Positions 24,094 through 35,945 of a DNA stretch of 64,000 nt are shown piece by piece. A program made the position numbers and the translations under genes. The stretch lies in contig OZ017769.1 of NCBI GenBank assembly GCA_963969345.1, positions 10,667,725 to 10,731,724 on the forward strand, read 5' to 3'. Each line of letters opens with the position of its first letter. Position 1 is the stretch's first letter. The DNA is from Turbatrix aceti. Its lineage: Eukaryota; Nematoda; Chromadorea; Rhabditida; Panagrolaimidae. Below the pieces are notes generated by a model. The model saw only the letters and a list, made by a program, of their open reading frames with translations, made no database searches and was not told the DNA's origin.

Positions 24094-25234
24094 TTTTTGG
24101 CCTGAAAAAGCAAGAAAAAACTAGTGCGGACCAAAAAGGAAATAAGAAACAAGAAAAAAGAAAGAAGCACAAATAATCAAAAACATGACACGAGTGGATG
24201 TAAAAAACATAAATCTACAAAAGATCAGTGCCACAGTAACTCGATGGTCTCGGCACAAGCCAGCCAAAACGGGCCGCTTTACTAAATTTTCAAGTTGTAG
24301 TTGGAGTACCTGAACGACGTACTAGCGCGCAAAGCCATCGTCGGGTCAATAAAACTCCGATTGACTAATTGGGTCAGTTGGCGCAGTATTAGAGTTGAAA
24401 GAAGCAATAATACTTGTTTACCATTGCCGTAATAGCAGTATTATACACCTAGTATTAATCAATGCACGGCATTTAAAAACAAATTTAAAAAATCAAGCGC
24501 GTTTCTGATGCCATTTTTTTGTCACGATAGTAATCAACGATATCACCATTAGTATCAAACTATGATATATGCAGCTTTTTTACGGCCCGGCCTGGCAAAA
24601 AATCGGCTCGTTGAGAGCCTTGGTTTCGACCCAACCGTATTCGCGAACAGACACAAACTGCAAACAGATTATTTTATAATTTGTCCAACCGTGTAAAAAG
24701 CGTAAACTAAAGCAATCTGCGTTTTCTCGTTTTGGGTATCAGTTTTCCAATATGCCCGGTCTTGTCTGGATCTTTTCGGGGCTAACATAATATAGTAAAT
24801 CAACAAAGATCACCTGTCGTAAACAGGATTGCTTGCCGTAAAAAGCGCCAACTTGCGTAAGCAGGACCTCTGAAAGCTTCTAAAAAATCGATTGAACTCG
24901 TCAGTCAGACTAGCCCTTTCGATTCGTTTTTTTCAGAGGTGTTGCGGAGCATGCCAAATGCTAGCGACCGTCGCGGTGCGCGGGTGAGCATGATTTTTGC
25001 CACCTTTTCCAGTCTTTCCCATCACTCTATGGTACCGAGGCGCAGTGCGGTTTTTTTCAATTTTTTACAATTGCAAATTCAACTGTTACTTCGGATTTTT
25101 GCTTCAAGACCAAAACAGTGCACAAAAACAGTTTTTACAAAATTTAAAAAATTGTAACAATTTATTTGTTCATTAAAAAACATGAAAAAATAAACAATCA
25201 AAACAACAAAGTTACGTAAAAAATACTGTAAATT
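24094..25234. other. Intergenic region without recognisable gene
   Basis: About 1.1 kb between the SPP start and the stop of the first Hsp70-like gene. Short reading frames have no coding character. No clear repeat or RNA gene seen. Confidence 0.5.
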
Positions 25235-27922
25235 TCAAGCTCCCAAAGTCTGAAGTTTAGTGGGATAAGACACCGTAAGAGTAACGTGGGGTACGAGGTC
25301 GTCGCTCGTAAAAACCTTTTCTATGGTCGGTCTGGATTGGGCAGGGAGATCGAAAGGCAGACGAAAATCTATGCTCTTGACAGGCGTAAATCGAAAATCC
25401 ACAACCTTCAGGAAGCATTTAACAAAAATCATGAGCAATTGTTGATCGCGTTCAAAATTGGGCGAAGACGGGTTGGACGCGAGAAGGTGTACGATATCGC
25501 TGACCACGGTCCAGCCACGTTCGCCTTGCTTGGCGAGGGCGTCGAAGCCTAGGACTACGGAAGCGGGAGGCTTGACGCCTGCAGCTACCGGGACCATTGC
25601 GTAATCTGAAAGATATTCAAAATAAAAATAATTGTAATAAAAAAAATTACTGTCAGGGACGTAGACTAAATCGTAGAAGTCGACTCTTCTCTGGTAGATA
25701 CAAGCCCGATCGTCGATGAATTCCATGACCAAATCAGCGGTCCAAGAACTTCGGTCCAGATCCAGCGAGCATTCTGCCACGCTGATGGATTCGTCTTCAT
25801 CATCGTCAGTCACAGATGGCGGCGCCGAACTCGATGGCTTGGGAGATTCTATTCTCATCAACTTGTTTACACTTTTCAAAGCGACTTTCTTGCGGATGGA
25901 GTCAACTTTTTTTGAACGTTGCGACGACTTTTCAAACGTGATATAACCCAACGTACTGATGTGCATTTTTCTATACTCAACGACGTGGGGAGAAGTGACA
26001 AAGGGAACGACGTCAAGGGAATGAGAAGCCATGAAGGGTGGTGTGCCATCGTAGACTGTGTAGAGCTGGAATACAAAAAATAGAGGTGGAATTCATGCAT
26101 TCCCCAAAACAAAAAATAGCGTTTTTAAATTTTAGTGCTAAGAAATTTAATGAAGCAATGCAATAGTGTTCGAAAATTGTTACACTGCACAAATGACACC
26201 ATAAAAATTAAAAATGTTATCTAATTTTTGGTTGTAAAACTATAAGTAACATAACAGCGCCTAAAAGTGTTACTCCATTCTAACCTGCAATTGCAAACGT
26301 AACAAATTGCATCAAAAAACTGTTATTCACTAAAAAATCACCTAGAAAAGTAATAAAATAATGTCAAAAAGCGTCAAAACTTGCTATCCGTCAAAAAAGT
26401 AAAAACTAAAGCAACAACCAAAAAATAATAATTTTTTCACATTGAAACCCCTTTTAATGAACCTACCGTTGTCAACTCATCGGCGTGGTCCGGGATTTCG
26501 TTGGTGGTGGGAAGCGGTGTTCCGAGGGCAATAAAAGTATTCTTAATGTACCCAGTTTCAGCCCTCCTCGATATAGAAAATTGTGAAGAAAAATCGTGAA
26601 TATCAATAACAGGAGTCGAATCGCTGACAGTTTTCTTCAGAATACAGTGCTGCTTGTACTGTCCACCGGAAGAAAGAATATCGTAAACCAATCGTTCTTC
26701 CAGAACCTCAACGGGTATTTGGAAGGATCGTTTGAGTCGACCGATATTAATGGTGTCAAGTGACTTTTGCGTCGACTTGATGATCTGCACGATGATAAAC
26801 TGAGGCCTGACAGCTCTTATCGTGGTGTACAGCCTGTCGACTGATGTCGAAGTTGGAAATTGTCCCGACACGAGTCTGTACTTTTCCTCGGACCACTCAA
26901 GCACGCAGTGATTGACTTTACGATCGAGGGATGAGACGACGACCACCTTGGCCGGGGGGCGGAGCACGTCGAAGCCACACATGTTGACGGCGTGGATGAG
27001 TCGCGCGTAGAGGCCGGAAATAAGGACGACATTCTGCGTTCGGTCACGCGCACTCGCTAGTGCAGTACTGATGTACTCGAATTCCAACTGGTCGCCGAGC
27101 ACGATGACAAACGCGGCCAGAATGTTGCTAGCATTGATTTTTTTGTAAAGTTGGGTCAAGTTGTCGTTAAATATGGAGAAATTTCGCAAGTCTAAAAATT
27201 AGGAAAAAAATTAATTTAAAAAAATTGTTAAAAAATAAGTCACTTTCATAAATGATACCAAAAACAGAATCCTTCAAAGTAATAAAATATCAAGAAAATA
27301 CATTACGTCAGTTTAGCCTGAAACACCGAAAGTAATAAAATAGCGAACAAAACAGGTACTCGATTCTAGCCTGCAGTTACAAAAGTAATAAAATAAGAGC
27401 AAAAAGTGTTACTTCCTATTAGCCTGCACCCCAAAAAGTAACATAATAACGTAAAATAAATGTTATGCATTAAACAGAGCACCCAAAAAGTAATACAATA
27501 GCGCTCAAAACACACATGTGTGTTGTGAATAAAGTTTTTTAAAATGTAACCAAATAATTCATTCCAAGTAAATCCAAGTGATAAAACAGTAACCAAAATT
27601 TATTTTGCTGCGATAAGAGCAGCGTTCTCGGGTACCCGAAAATTCAGATAACCTGACCCAAAACCCAGTTAATTCCCGACAATATCATATTAATCCAAAA
27701 GCACCCATAACCATTATATTCAAAATAAAAACCGCCAATAGAACAATCCAGGTCCCGCTTTTCAAACCCCTCTGTTCTTATCGATCTTGAATTTAAAAAA
27801 TTCTTACCGATATTTCCAATAACCTTGTTCAACCCTTGACTCGACGTCTGTTTGGTGTCAATGTTGTAAAGCGTGATTCTGTTGTACGGGAGAACGTACG
27901 TGACGCTGTACCTCTTGATCAT
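25235..27922 (-). CDS. Divergent Hsp70-like protein A (lobe II, SBD-beta, then second lobe I)
   Basis: Exons 27922-27808, 27191-26467, 26065-25651 and 25605-25235 join in frame. Module 1 has a short N-terminal hairpin (YVLPYNRITLYNI). It continues with AFVIVLGDQLEFEYIST, aligning with Hsp70 NAVVTVPAYFNDSQRQ, then NVVLISGLYARLIHAV (NVLRIINEPTAAAIAY), and RRAETGYIKNTFIALGTPLP near the SBD-beta. Exon 3 contains VEYRKMHISTLGYITFEK, corresponding to the SBD-beta FDIDANGILNVSA. The same exon then starts a new lobe I: LVMEFIDDRACIYQRR in place of VGIDLGTTYSCVGV, followed by YAMVPVAAGVKPPASVVLGF. It ends just after a second VPAYF-like segment (SIDFRLPFDLPAQSRPTIEK). DLGTT and GGGTFD are lost, so ATPase activity is unlikely. 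No lid domain. Confidence 0.7.
26135..26410. repeat. 53-bp palindromic repeat array (intron of gene A)
   Basis: Degenerate tandem units of the dispersed repeat with AGTAACATAACAGCGCC, GTGTTACTCC and TAACCTGCAA. Fits the family seen in many introns of this window. Confidence 0.6.
27236..27600. repeat. 53-bp palindromic repeat array (first intron of gene A)
   Basis: Six or so units with AGCCTGCA, AAAGTAACATAATAACG and GTTACTTCC. The stretch of about 27310-27510 is an almost exact reverse complement of 31620-31800, on the other side of gene B. Confidence 0.8.
27620..27690. mobile_element. Degenerate hAT-type MITE
   Basis: CAGCGTTCTCGGGTACCCGA, followed by ACCTGACCCAAAACCC and CCCGACAATA, is a decayed relative of the CAGTGTTGTCGGG element at 8425. 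Target duplication not recognisable. Confidence 0.5.
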
Positions 27923-28141
27923 CCTTCATACGGCAATAGATGCTGTGAATTCAATAACGCAGTCAATACATGCAGTAAGTTAGAATTGGATAACCGCCAA
28001 AGCTTAGGAACAAAAGACTATGGACGAAAAACGTAAGAAAACTATAAACAAACATCCACCAGTTGGCGAACCCAAAGCATTTTTACAACGCGAAGAATTG
28101 CGTGCTCTTGACCGGAAAAAAAGCGGTCGTAAAATTTGGCA

Positions 28142-28697
28142 TGTCGCATCCTACCGAACGCGAGCTCTATCGCGCCCCTCGCTCGACCGTTCACACCCTC
28201 TCCGAGCTCGTTAGGCGCCCTATCGAGTGGGAAAGCTGCCTTATCTCGCCTCCAAATTTGAATACACAATTACCGGGATGGCTCTTTCCCTCTCTGGATT
28301 GGTCTGTCTCCTCCCCCTGATTGTGTGTCCATAAAGGGTCAGTCTTCGACTGACCGTTCTGTTCGTTTGAGATTGAGTTTGAGTTTACAAGTCAGTTGTT
28401 GTTGTTGCTACCATCGAATAAACTTGTGTGGTCAACTCTCAACTCGCTCCATCGCTTCGGCCTACAGCGGGTTAGGCGAAGCAATTCAATCATCCCTCGT
28501 CGACGGCAAGGCCTTTGAGCTACCCACCTCGAGGAAGCGTAGGCTCCCTGAACGGAAGAGCCCGTGAGCCATCGTTCATTGAAGCCGTCCATCGCTCCCG
28601 GCCTCAGAGTCGACCGGTGAAGCATTCATCCGTCCGGCAGCGTCTAAGCACCGCGCCGTCATCTTCTCCTGTCCAGTAGCCGGTCGGCGCTGCGACA
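28142..28697 (+). mobile_element. Candidate solo LTR
   Basis: A gene-free block that begins TGTCGCA and ends TGCGACA, the inverted TG...CA ends of retroviral-type LTRs. Its composition differs from the surroundings (more GC). A TATA-like CATAAAG lies near 28331 and an AATAAA about 28418, in the order expected for promoter and polyadenylation signal. The adjacent bases do not give a clear 4-6 bp target duplication, and no primer-binding site or gag/pol frame is present. Orientation rests on the TATA-AATAAA order. Confidence 0.4.
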
Positions 28698-28795
28698 ACC
28701 GTTTGTTTTAAATAATTTATTTTACCACGTTTCAAAAAAGTTCAACAATACAACATGTGTAACTTGGCAAAAAGACAGTGTGTTGGCATCTGGCG

Positions 28796-31345
28796 TTAAT
28801 CATGGTAGACCGTACCAAACTTGAAGTCGACGTTTTCGATGACTTGTCGGAAGCGTTCATCGTAGTTGGAATCGATGTCGCGGGGTAGATGGATGCCGAG
28901 GTTGTCGTTGAGGGGATCGAAAAAGCAAAACCCCTGGGAATGGAGTGGCCTCATGATGAAGCCTATAAAAGCCGAAAGCGCAGCCTGGGCACGAGCGATT
29001 TCGGGCAGAGTGTCGGACTTGACGACGGCATGAACGAGATCGGATTGGCAGGTGTCAGGTGAGTCGAGGGCATCAAACCCGACGAGAACTTCCTTCTGAT
29101 TGCCCTGGGGGAAGGCGATCGCCGTCGGAATCCACGCGTAGTCTAAAAATTTTTTATCAAAAAAAATATTTTTAGTGCAAAAAAATGGTTAAACTCACTA
29201 TCAGGCACGAAAACAGGATCGTAAGTATTGTGGGAATTTCGGAAGTATATACATGCCCGATCCTTGCCAAACTCAATGACAGCCTTCTCACGCCAGCAAT
29301 TACGTGGACCATTCATGTCGAGTCCAACGAGATCGTCGACAATGGAATCACCGGCGTCGACGAAAGGAGCAGACTGAAGACTCGTTACAGAAGATTCGAT
29401 CGATGGGATGCCGAATTCGTCGATGGCAAGCCAGTAAGATGTCTCCGATGCGTCGAGATCACCGACGAACAAGTTGTTGGCAACGAGGCCGGGTTTCTTG
29501 TAAACCGGGTGGAGAATAATAAACGCCCCGTATTCAATCTGAAACAAACCGATATCAGTCAACTAAGTTGCGAGAAAAAAACAGTGTTTGGAAATATCGG
29601 TGGAAAAAATGCTGGAAAAAGTATCGATAAAAAAATAGCTACAAACAAGCATTCGAACTCCTGCAGCGAAAAATGACTCAGGGAAATGAATGCTTTCTTG
29701 AGTTTGAAAAAAGCGCATTGAAAAACGTAAAACGCGTCATGAAAGTAATAACTACAATTAAAATACTATAACGACAAAAAATTGTCAATCACTCAAAAAA
29801 CCGCGCCTAAATAGTCACAAAATAAGAGCAAAAAAAATTACTCAATTTTAGTCACAAAGTAACAAAATAGCGACGCTCAAATAAATATAGTACGGAAAAT
29901 ATAATTTAAATAAGAAAAAACGTAACAAATTAGGGTCCAAAATTTGTAACTTACAAAAAAAACGTATTTTATAAAACAATGTTCTGGCATAACATTTCTT
30001 TTATAAAATATCTTTAAAAAACCCACTCTTACAGTACAGTGGCTATCCTTGAGCCCGTTTGTGTCAATCGGTATCCGCAGGGGAAGTGGTTCACCGAGTT
30101 CAATCAGTAGCTTATTGTCTCCAAGTTGTTGTTCATTGACGACGATGAATTTCGTAGAAAATAGATCAATTTCAAATGGAGATCGTTCAAAGACGTTTTT
30201 CACCTTGATTGCCAGGCCCTGGAGTAGAACAGTTGACAGATCCTTCACCAGCGGATTGTTGGCAAGTGAACAGTGATTTTTCATGGCCGTGAGAAATTCG
30301 TGGAATTCTTTACGCGTGGCTTCGACAGATTCAATGATGACTTCGTCAAAGGCAGCACCGCTACGCGCAAACTTTGTGACAAGTCGGTCAATATCTTTCG
30401 TGTACATTCCGTTTGGCATAAAACCTTGTGTTAATTTGTAGCCAGTTTGATGCCTGAAACGATGCAAAAAAATGCACATAAAAAACATGAGAAATGTTGG
30501 TTACCCTTTACAGCGAAAGAAAACCACTTCATCGAAAGTTATAAAACAGAAGTCAAAAAACATTATTCACCAAAAACAGCGCTATGAAAAGTAACACAAT
30601 AGCGCCGAAGAAACGTTACTCTCAAAAAACCGTGCGTAAAACGTAACAAAATAACGACAAAAATTATTACTCCGTTTCGGCCTGCTCTACCAAAAGTAAC
30701 AAAATAACGAAAAATTATGTTACTTCACTTCAGCCTGCAACCCCAAAAGTAATAATATAGCGTTCAAAAACGTTGTTTTTCAAATACAGCGCCTCAAACG
30801 AAAGATTACAGTGTAAATTCAACGTCACATCTACTTTATTTAATAGTAAAAAGAGTATAATCACAAACCTTTCCAGAATATAGTAATCCGCGCAGTAAGT
30901 GGCAGAAAGCATGAGTATGAGAACCCGATTAGGCAAAATTCCTTCACAGAAGTAGTGTTGAGCGGCAGTGTAGAGAGCATGAGTCAGACGAATGTAAATC
31001 GAACTGACAACCGTAACATTAGGCGTAAACGTTCGGGCCAACCTGACAACTCTCGTGATCACGGAAAGTGGAAATTGTTCGCCGACCACCAAGACAAAGC
31101 ATTCAACTGGCTTCGTGATTTTGTTGAACAATGCTAACACTTTTTTGAATTGCTCGGGATTTTCCAAATCTGAAATAAAAAAACATCAAACTTTCTTAAT
31201 TTTCACGAAACTCACCAAGTCGATCGCGTACGCCAGCAACATTTTCCTTGGTGAAACGTCGTTCGTCGATGTCGTAAACGATCAGGGTGGGATATGGCAT
31301 AACCCATCCAACGCCACATCCATCTCGGAGATCAGAAAAACTCAT
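28796..31345 (-). CDS. Divergent Hsp70-like protein B
   Basis: Exons 31345-31216, 31169-30869, 30453-30033, 29538-29200 and 29142-28796 join in frame with the intron phases of gene A. The N-terminus is MSFSDLRDGCGVGWVMPYPT. Module 1 includes ECFVLVVGEQFPLSVITR and PNVTVVSSIYIRLTHALYT (the Hsp70 IINEPTAAA region), then a lobe II-like portion and LLIELGEPLPLRI near the SBD-beta. SYWLAIDEFGIPSIESS replaces the SBD-beta FDIDANGILNVSA motif. The same exon opens a second lobe I with AVIEFGKDRACIYFRN, then YAWIPTAIAFPQGNQKEVLV. It closes with DNLGIHLPRDIDSNYDERFR at the VPAYF segment. ATPase signatures are lost. Function unknown. Confidence 0.7.
29700..29880. repeat. 53-bp repeat array (intron of gene B)
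   Basis: Degenerate units with AGTCACAAAATAAGAGC and AAGTAACAAAATAGCGACG inside the third intron. Confidence 0.6.
30530..30790. repeat. 53-bp repeat array (intron of gene B)
   Basis: Four to five units, for example CGGCCTGCTCTACC, AAAGTAACAAAATAACG and GTTACTTCACTTCAGCCTG. Confidence 0.75.
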
Positions 31346-31599
31346 GGAAGTGATGGAAGAAAACGTCTGCCTGGAAGAATGTATTTAGACCGGTAAATGA
31401 CGCTGATAGATAAATCGCAAACTCGAAACACGAACAAACAAAAGCAATAAAAAAAGAATGCTGGAAAACGACGAGGAAATGCGTGAAAATCTTTTCAGTT
31501 TATTCATCAACTATGTACTTGACAAATGATAATGTTGTTGTTGATAGAATACTCCCAAGACGAAGAATTTGTCGCGTGCGCACTTGTTATAATCAACAC

Positions 31600-31805
31600 T
31601 GCTTGTTGGGAGTAACATTTTTTTGAGCGCTATTGTATTACTTTTTGGGTGCTCTGTTTAATGCATAACATTTATTTTACGTTATTATGTTACTTTTTGG
31701 GGTGCAGGCTAATAGGAAGTAACACTTTTTGCTCTTATTTTATTACTTTTGTAACTGCAGGCTAGAATCGAGTACCTGTTTTGTTCGCTATTTTATTACA
31801 ATTCA
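31600..31805. repeat. 53-bp repeat array, inverted copy of 27310-27510
   Basis: Units in the opposite orientation (CTATTGTATTACTTTTTGGG, TGCAGGCTAATAGG). This is an almost exact reverse complement of the array in gene A's first intron, so gene B is bracketed by long inverted repeats about 4.1 kb apart. It lies just past the stop of gene C and before gene B's start. Confidence 0.8.
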
Positions 31806-31848
31806 GGTGTTTTTTTTAAATAACTTTTGTCGAAAGTTATTTTGTTAA

Positions 31849-33233
31849 TTATTTTTTAGGAGGATTTTTGGTTAATTGCATGAATCCGTTGGCGTCGATG
31901 TGGAAGTAATCGTAATCAGCGCCGACGTTTGTAGCGAGAAAACTTTGATACGAGGATTTGAATCCGGTACCCACGTGGCCAGTGCTGACGATTTCGTCAC
32001 CGTATTTGATCTGAAAGAAATCGATCGCGCAAAAACAGTGCCATTGAAAAATTGTTTTTAAAAAACTCACATGAATGGAACCACCTGCCGACTGACGTTT
32101 CATGGGATTTAGTGGTACCGTGATAGGCAATTTTGTACCGAATTTGATGACTTCTTTAAAAATACGAACATCACTGGCATCGCATACGATCCACTGATTT
32201 GAAAAATTTGCGATATCAAGTTTTTCAAATCTAGGATCTCCGACCAAAGCCATGCCCTTGAATTTTGCGCCATCGCCGAGGATATCACAGTAGTTGCGCT
32301 TAACTTGTTGTACTTGAAGGTTTCCATCGTAGTATGACGATATTTCTTTAAAAACTACGTTGAAGAGCTTATCGGATCTCGAAATGCCCTGAATGATGAC
32401 CATATCAGGAACGACATTGTCATGCAGTTCTCGAAATTTTGCCATGGGTTTCGCGTCACAGATGAAGCTTTCGACGAGTCGGTAACGCATTCCGTCGTGT
32501 CGGAGGTAAAAGACATCGACGCCAATGTCGTCCTCGAAGACAGAGGTTACGATGACGTGTTTTGGGATGTTGAACGACCCGTGGAGATCGATCTGCTCGC
32601 GGCCGTATTCACCCATCGCGTGCATGAGCCGGGCCTCGGCGTTGTTGATGACGCGGACATTCGGAGTCAGTTCGAGGGCCTTGCGGCAGGTCAGGTTGAT
32701 GTAGTCGAAGGGGACGTGCTCTGCGACGACAATATTCAGCATCTCGACAGTCAGCTGTTCACGGATCAGCCCGAACACTTTCGTGATCCCATTTCGGAAG
32801 GATTCGATGGAGGTAAGGTCTGAAATTGGCGGTTTTAGCCGATTTGTTGGAAAAAGTATTTAGAATTAGAATTTTTTGAAATGCTACAGCGTCAAAAAAT
32901 CGTAACTCTTTTAAAAAAGAGCGCTTGGTAGAACCACAGCGCCTGAAAAGTAACAAAACAGCTAAAAAAAGCAGTTACACCCTTATGGCCTGCAACTCGA
33001 AAAGTTATAAAATAACATCAGAAAGTGTTACTTCCTTATTAGCCTGTACCACAAACATCATCTAAAAGTCACTAAGCCCAGGAAAATTTTATAAAATAAT
33101 TTTTGAAAAAGAACTCACCGATCTTATTCGGCCCCTTGAGCCACTGTGAACTCGGCTTTTTCGTCGGAATGCAGTAAAAAACAATCTTGTTGTAAGGCAA
33201 TACATACGACAAAATATAGCTCGGTGAAGTCAT
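31849..33233 (-). CDS. Divergent Hsp70-like protein C (lacks second lobe I)
   Basis: Exons 33233-33119, 32819-32071 and 32010-31849. The protein starts MTSPSYILSYVLPYNKIVFY. VAEHVPFDYINLTCRKALEL corresponds to VPAYFNDSQRQATKDAG, and NVRVINNAEARLMHAMGEYG to NVLRIINEPTAAAIAYGL. PDMVIIQGISRSDKLFNVV corresponds to the second phosphate-binding region (IVLVGGSTRIPKIQ). DYDYFHIDANGFMQLTKN is a clear SBD-beta motif. The protein then stops at PPKK, where the paralogues continue into a linker and second lobe I, so C is the shortest member. Part of exon 2 is identical to gene D. DLGTT and GGGTFD are absent; no ATPase is predicted. Confidence 0.75.
32465..32775. repeat. Tract identical to 35284-35594 (gene conversion)
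   Basis: 311 bases of exon 2 of gene C match gene D with no visible difference, while exon 2 beyond the tract differs at many positions. The next mismatches follow at 32776 and shortly after. Confidence 0.8.
32930..33065. repeat. 53-bp repeat array (intron of gene C)
   Basis: Two to three units: AAAGTAACAAAACAGC, GTTACACCCTTATGGCCTGC, TTACTTCCTTATTAGCCTG. Confidence 0.7.
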
Positions 33234-33689
33234 TGTGGCTAGTGCAAACACAGAAAAAAATGAATGACAAAAAACACCGATAAGCAATCAGTTTCACATG
33301 TCGTCGGGTAAATATTGTCTATGTCGACAGTATGTCGATAGCTACAGGGTGTTATCACCCCGCCAGCTATCCCCATGATGATTTTCCGTCCCGTCGAAAA
33401 AAATGAATCCGATTTTTTTCAATTTATGAACAATAACAAAAACAAAAAAACGAAACAACAATTCATATGTGCGAAAGTGTTATCATAGTGTTAACATAGT
33501 GTGCTGTAGTATACGATAAATATATAAGGTAACTAAGGTTAATAAAAAGTTCAAAATAGTAATCTCATAGTATGTAACTCACGAACAGCCCCGTTCGTGA
33601 AATTGTTGTTAATTAAAAACTTGGTAAGTGGTGGTTTGACCACATTCGATCAATGCTTCCATATTGTGTTAAACAAAAAAACGCTAAAC

Positions 33690-35945
33690 TCAGGCAGACG
33701 CGCTGTAGATGTGCGACATGATGCCGCATCGCTGGAGCGCAGTGGAGATGTTGTTGGTGACGATCGGCGTGATCTCGTTGCCGGACAGCTGGATGTCGAG
33801 GGTGTCAGTGCTCCGGTCGAACACCCTCGGCCCGACGGACTGCAGAATCACGTTGTCGATGAACGCCGCGAGATAGGCAATATTTTCGACCTCCGAGAGG
33901 TGCTGCACCGTGATGGCACCGATATATCGCATGGGAGCTTTGAGCGCAGCTTCGCCGACGATGAAGGATCCCGAGAGACGGAAGGCCAGGGCAATTGGGA
34001 TGGTTGTGGTGTCTGGAAAAGTTGGAAGGTGGTGAAAAATCTGAGAAATGAGAAAATTTTATAAACTTACTTCCAGGCAAGACAGACTCCTTGTATCCAT
34101 CTGAAGTCTTGTGGAAGACAGTGAGGCAATCCAGACCGAAGCTGAAAACCAGTTTGGAGTTCCAGGTGCTTGGCACAGCATGATTGTCCGGGGTCGATCT
34201 TTCAGCCGAAGCCGAACTTCCGGGAGTTCGGGTGCCATCGCTTCCGCATCCACCATGTAATAAAGGGTCGTTGAACGCCACCGGAGAACGAGCAACACGT
34301 AAACCAGACAGCAAATCTGAGAGCGACTGATTTGATCCGAGTGATTCGTGACCATTGACGCGCGTTGGCATCGCTTTGAGGAGAGTTGATTCCATGGAGG
34401 TTGAGTTCGTCGTCGATGACAGACCGCTGAGAGATCGGGTTTCGTAGGGCACGAGAGGACGGTTCACGCCTGGATGCCTGATTGCATGGTATTCTGGGGG
34501 TGTTGTGCGAGTCGGAACGCGTGCGGGTGCGACGGGGTAATCCACTGGTACATTCTTGGTGAATTTCATGAAACCGTTGATATCGATGTGGAAGTAGTCG
34601 TAGGCAGCGCCGACATCAGTAGCCAAAAAACAGTTGCCAGAGGTTTTGAATCCAGGGCCGAGGTAGCCATTTCCGACGATTTCGCGGCCGTATTCGATCT
34701 AAAATACAGTTTTTTGTTTTAATTCAAAAATGGCGTTCTGTTTAAAAGTGATAAAATAGCAAGCAAAAAATTTTACTCGCATGCGCTAGCAAAAGCTGAA
34801 CGAGACAATGTAGTACACTGTGCAATTAGCCTACACTACGAAAAGTAAAAACGATTAAAATAGATTTTTACGATTAATAAAAAACTCACATTGATAGCAC
34901 CCCTTTGCGCCTGCCGTTTCTTAGCGAGAAGCGGAATCGTAATCGGCAAGCCTTGACCGAATTTGACAATGATGTTACAATTCTGAACGTCACTTGAGTC
35001 GCATACCAACCACTCGTTTGAAAAGTTCACAATATCGAGTTTCTCGAATTTGGGGTCTCCAATCATAGCCATGCCCTTGAATTTTGCGCCGTCGATGAGA
35101 ATGTCGCAATAATTGCGCTTCATCTGCTGCACCTTGAGATTGCCCTTGTAGTACGATGAGATCTCGGTGAAGGCGACACCGAAGAGCTTTTCCGACCTCG
35201 ACAGGTGCTGAATGATGACCATGTCAGGTGCGACGTTGTCGTGGAGCTCGCGGAACTTGACAAACGGTTTCGGGTGGCAGATGTAGCTTTCGACGAGTCG
35301 GTAACGCATTCCGTCGTGTCGGAGGTAAAAGACATCGACGCCAATGTCGTCCTCGAAGACAGAGGTTACGATGACGTGTTTTGGGATGTTGAACGACCCG
35401 TGGAGATCGATCTGCTCGCGGCCGTATTCACCCATCGCGTGCATGAGCCGGGCCTCGGCGTTGTTGATGACGCGGACATTCGGAGTCAGTTCGAGGGCCT
35501 TGCGGCAGGTCAGGTTGATGTAGTCGAAGGGGACGTGCTCTGCGACGACAATATTCAGCATCTCGACAGTCAGCTGTTCACGGATCAGCCCGAAAACTTT
35601 CGTGATTCCATTTCGGAAGGATTCGATGGAGGTAAGGTCTGAAGTTGGCGGTTTTTAAAAATCGATTTTTTAGAAAAAAGTATATTTAGAATTTTTTATA
35701 ATGGTACAGCGTCAAAAAATAGTTACTTTTAAAAATGAACGCAAATAAAAGTAATTAAAAGTGTTTGAAAGATGTTACTTTCAATCCCCTTCTCTGAACT
35801 TTATAAAATAAATTTTGAAAAGGAACTCACCGATCTTATTCGGCCCATTGAGCCACTGTGAACTCGGCTTTTTCGTCGGTATGCAGTAAAAAACAATCTT
35901 GTTGTACGGCAATACATACGACAAAACATAGCTCGGTGGAGCCAT
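33690..35945 (-). CDS. Divergent Hsp70-like protein D
   Basis: Exons 35945-35831, 35638-34890, 34698-34071 and 34012-33690 join in frame. Module 1 matches protein C through the SBD-beta (YDYFHIDINGFMKFTKN). A serine- and proline-rich linker of about 110 residues follows. On the same exon comes a second lobe I: KLVFSFGLDCLTVFHKTSDG in place of the DLGTTYSCV hairpin, then TIPIALAFRLSGSFIVGEAA, corresponding to RTTPSYVAFTDGERLVGDAA. It ends soon after TDTLDIQLSGNEITPIVTNN at the VPAYF-like segment. Because lobe II, SBD-beta and second lobe I are read continuously across one exon, the permuted order is not a gene-model artefact. No ATP-binding signatures. Confidence 0.75.
34735..34860. repeat. 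53-bp repeat remnants (intron of gene D)
   Basis: Degenerate units with AAAAGTGATAAAATAGC and TTAGCCTACACTACGAAAAG. Further remnants lie at 35700-35790 in the first intron. Confidence 0.5.
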
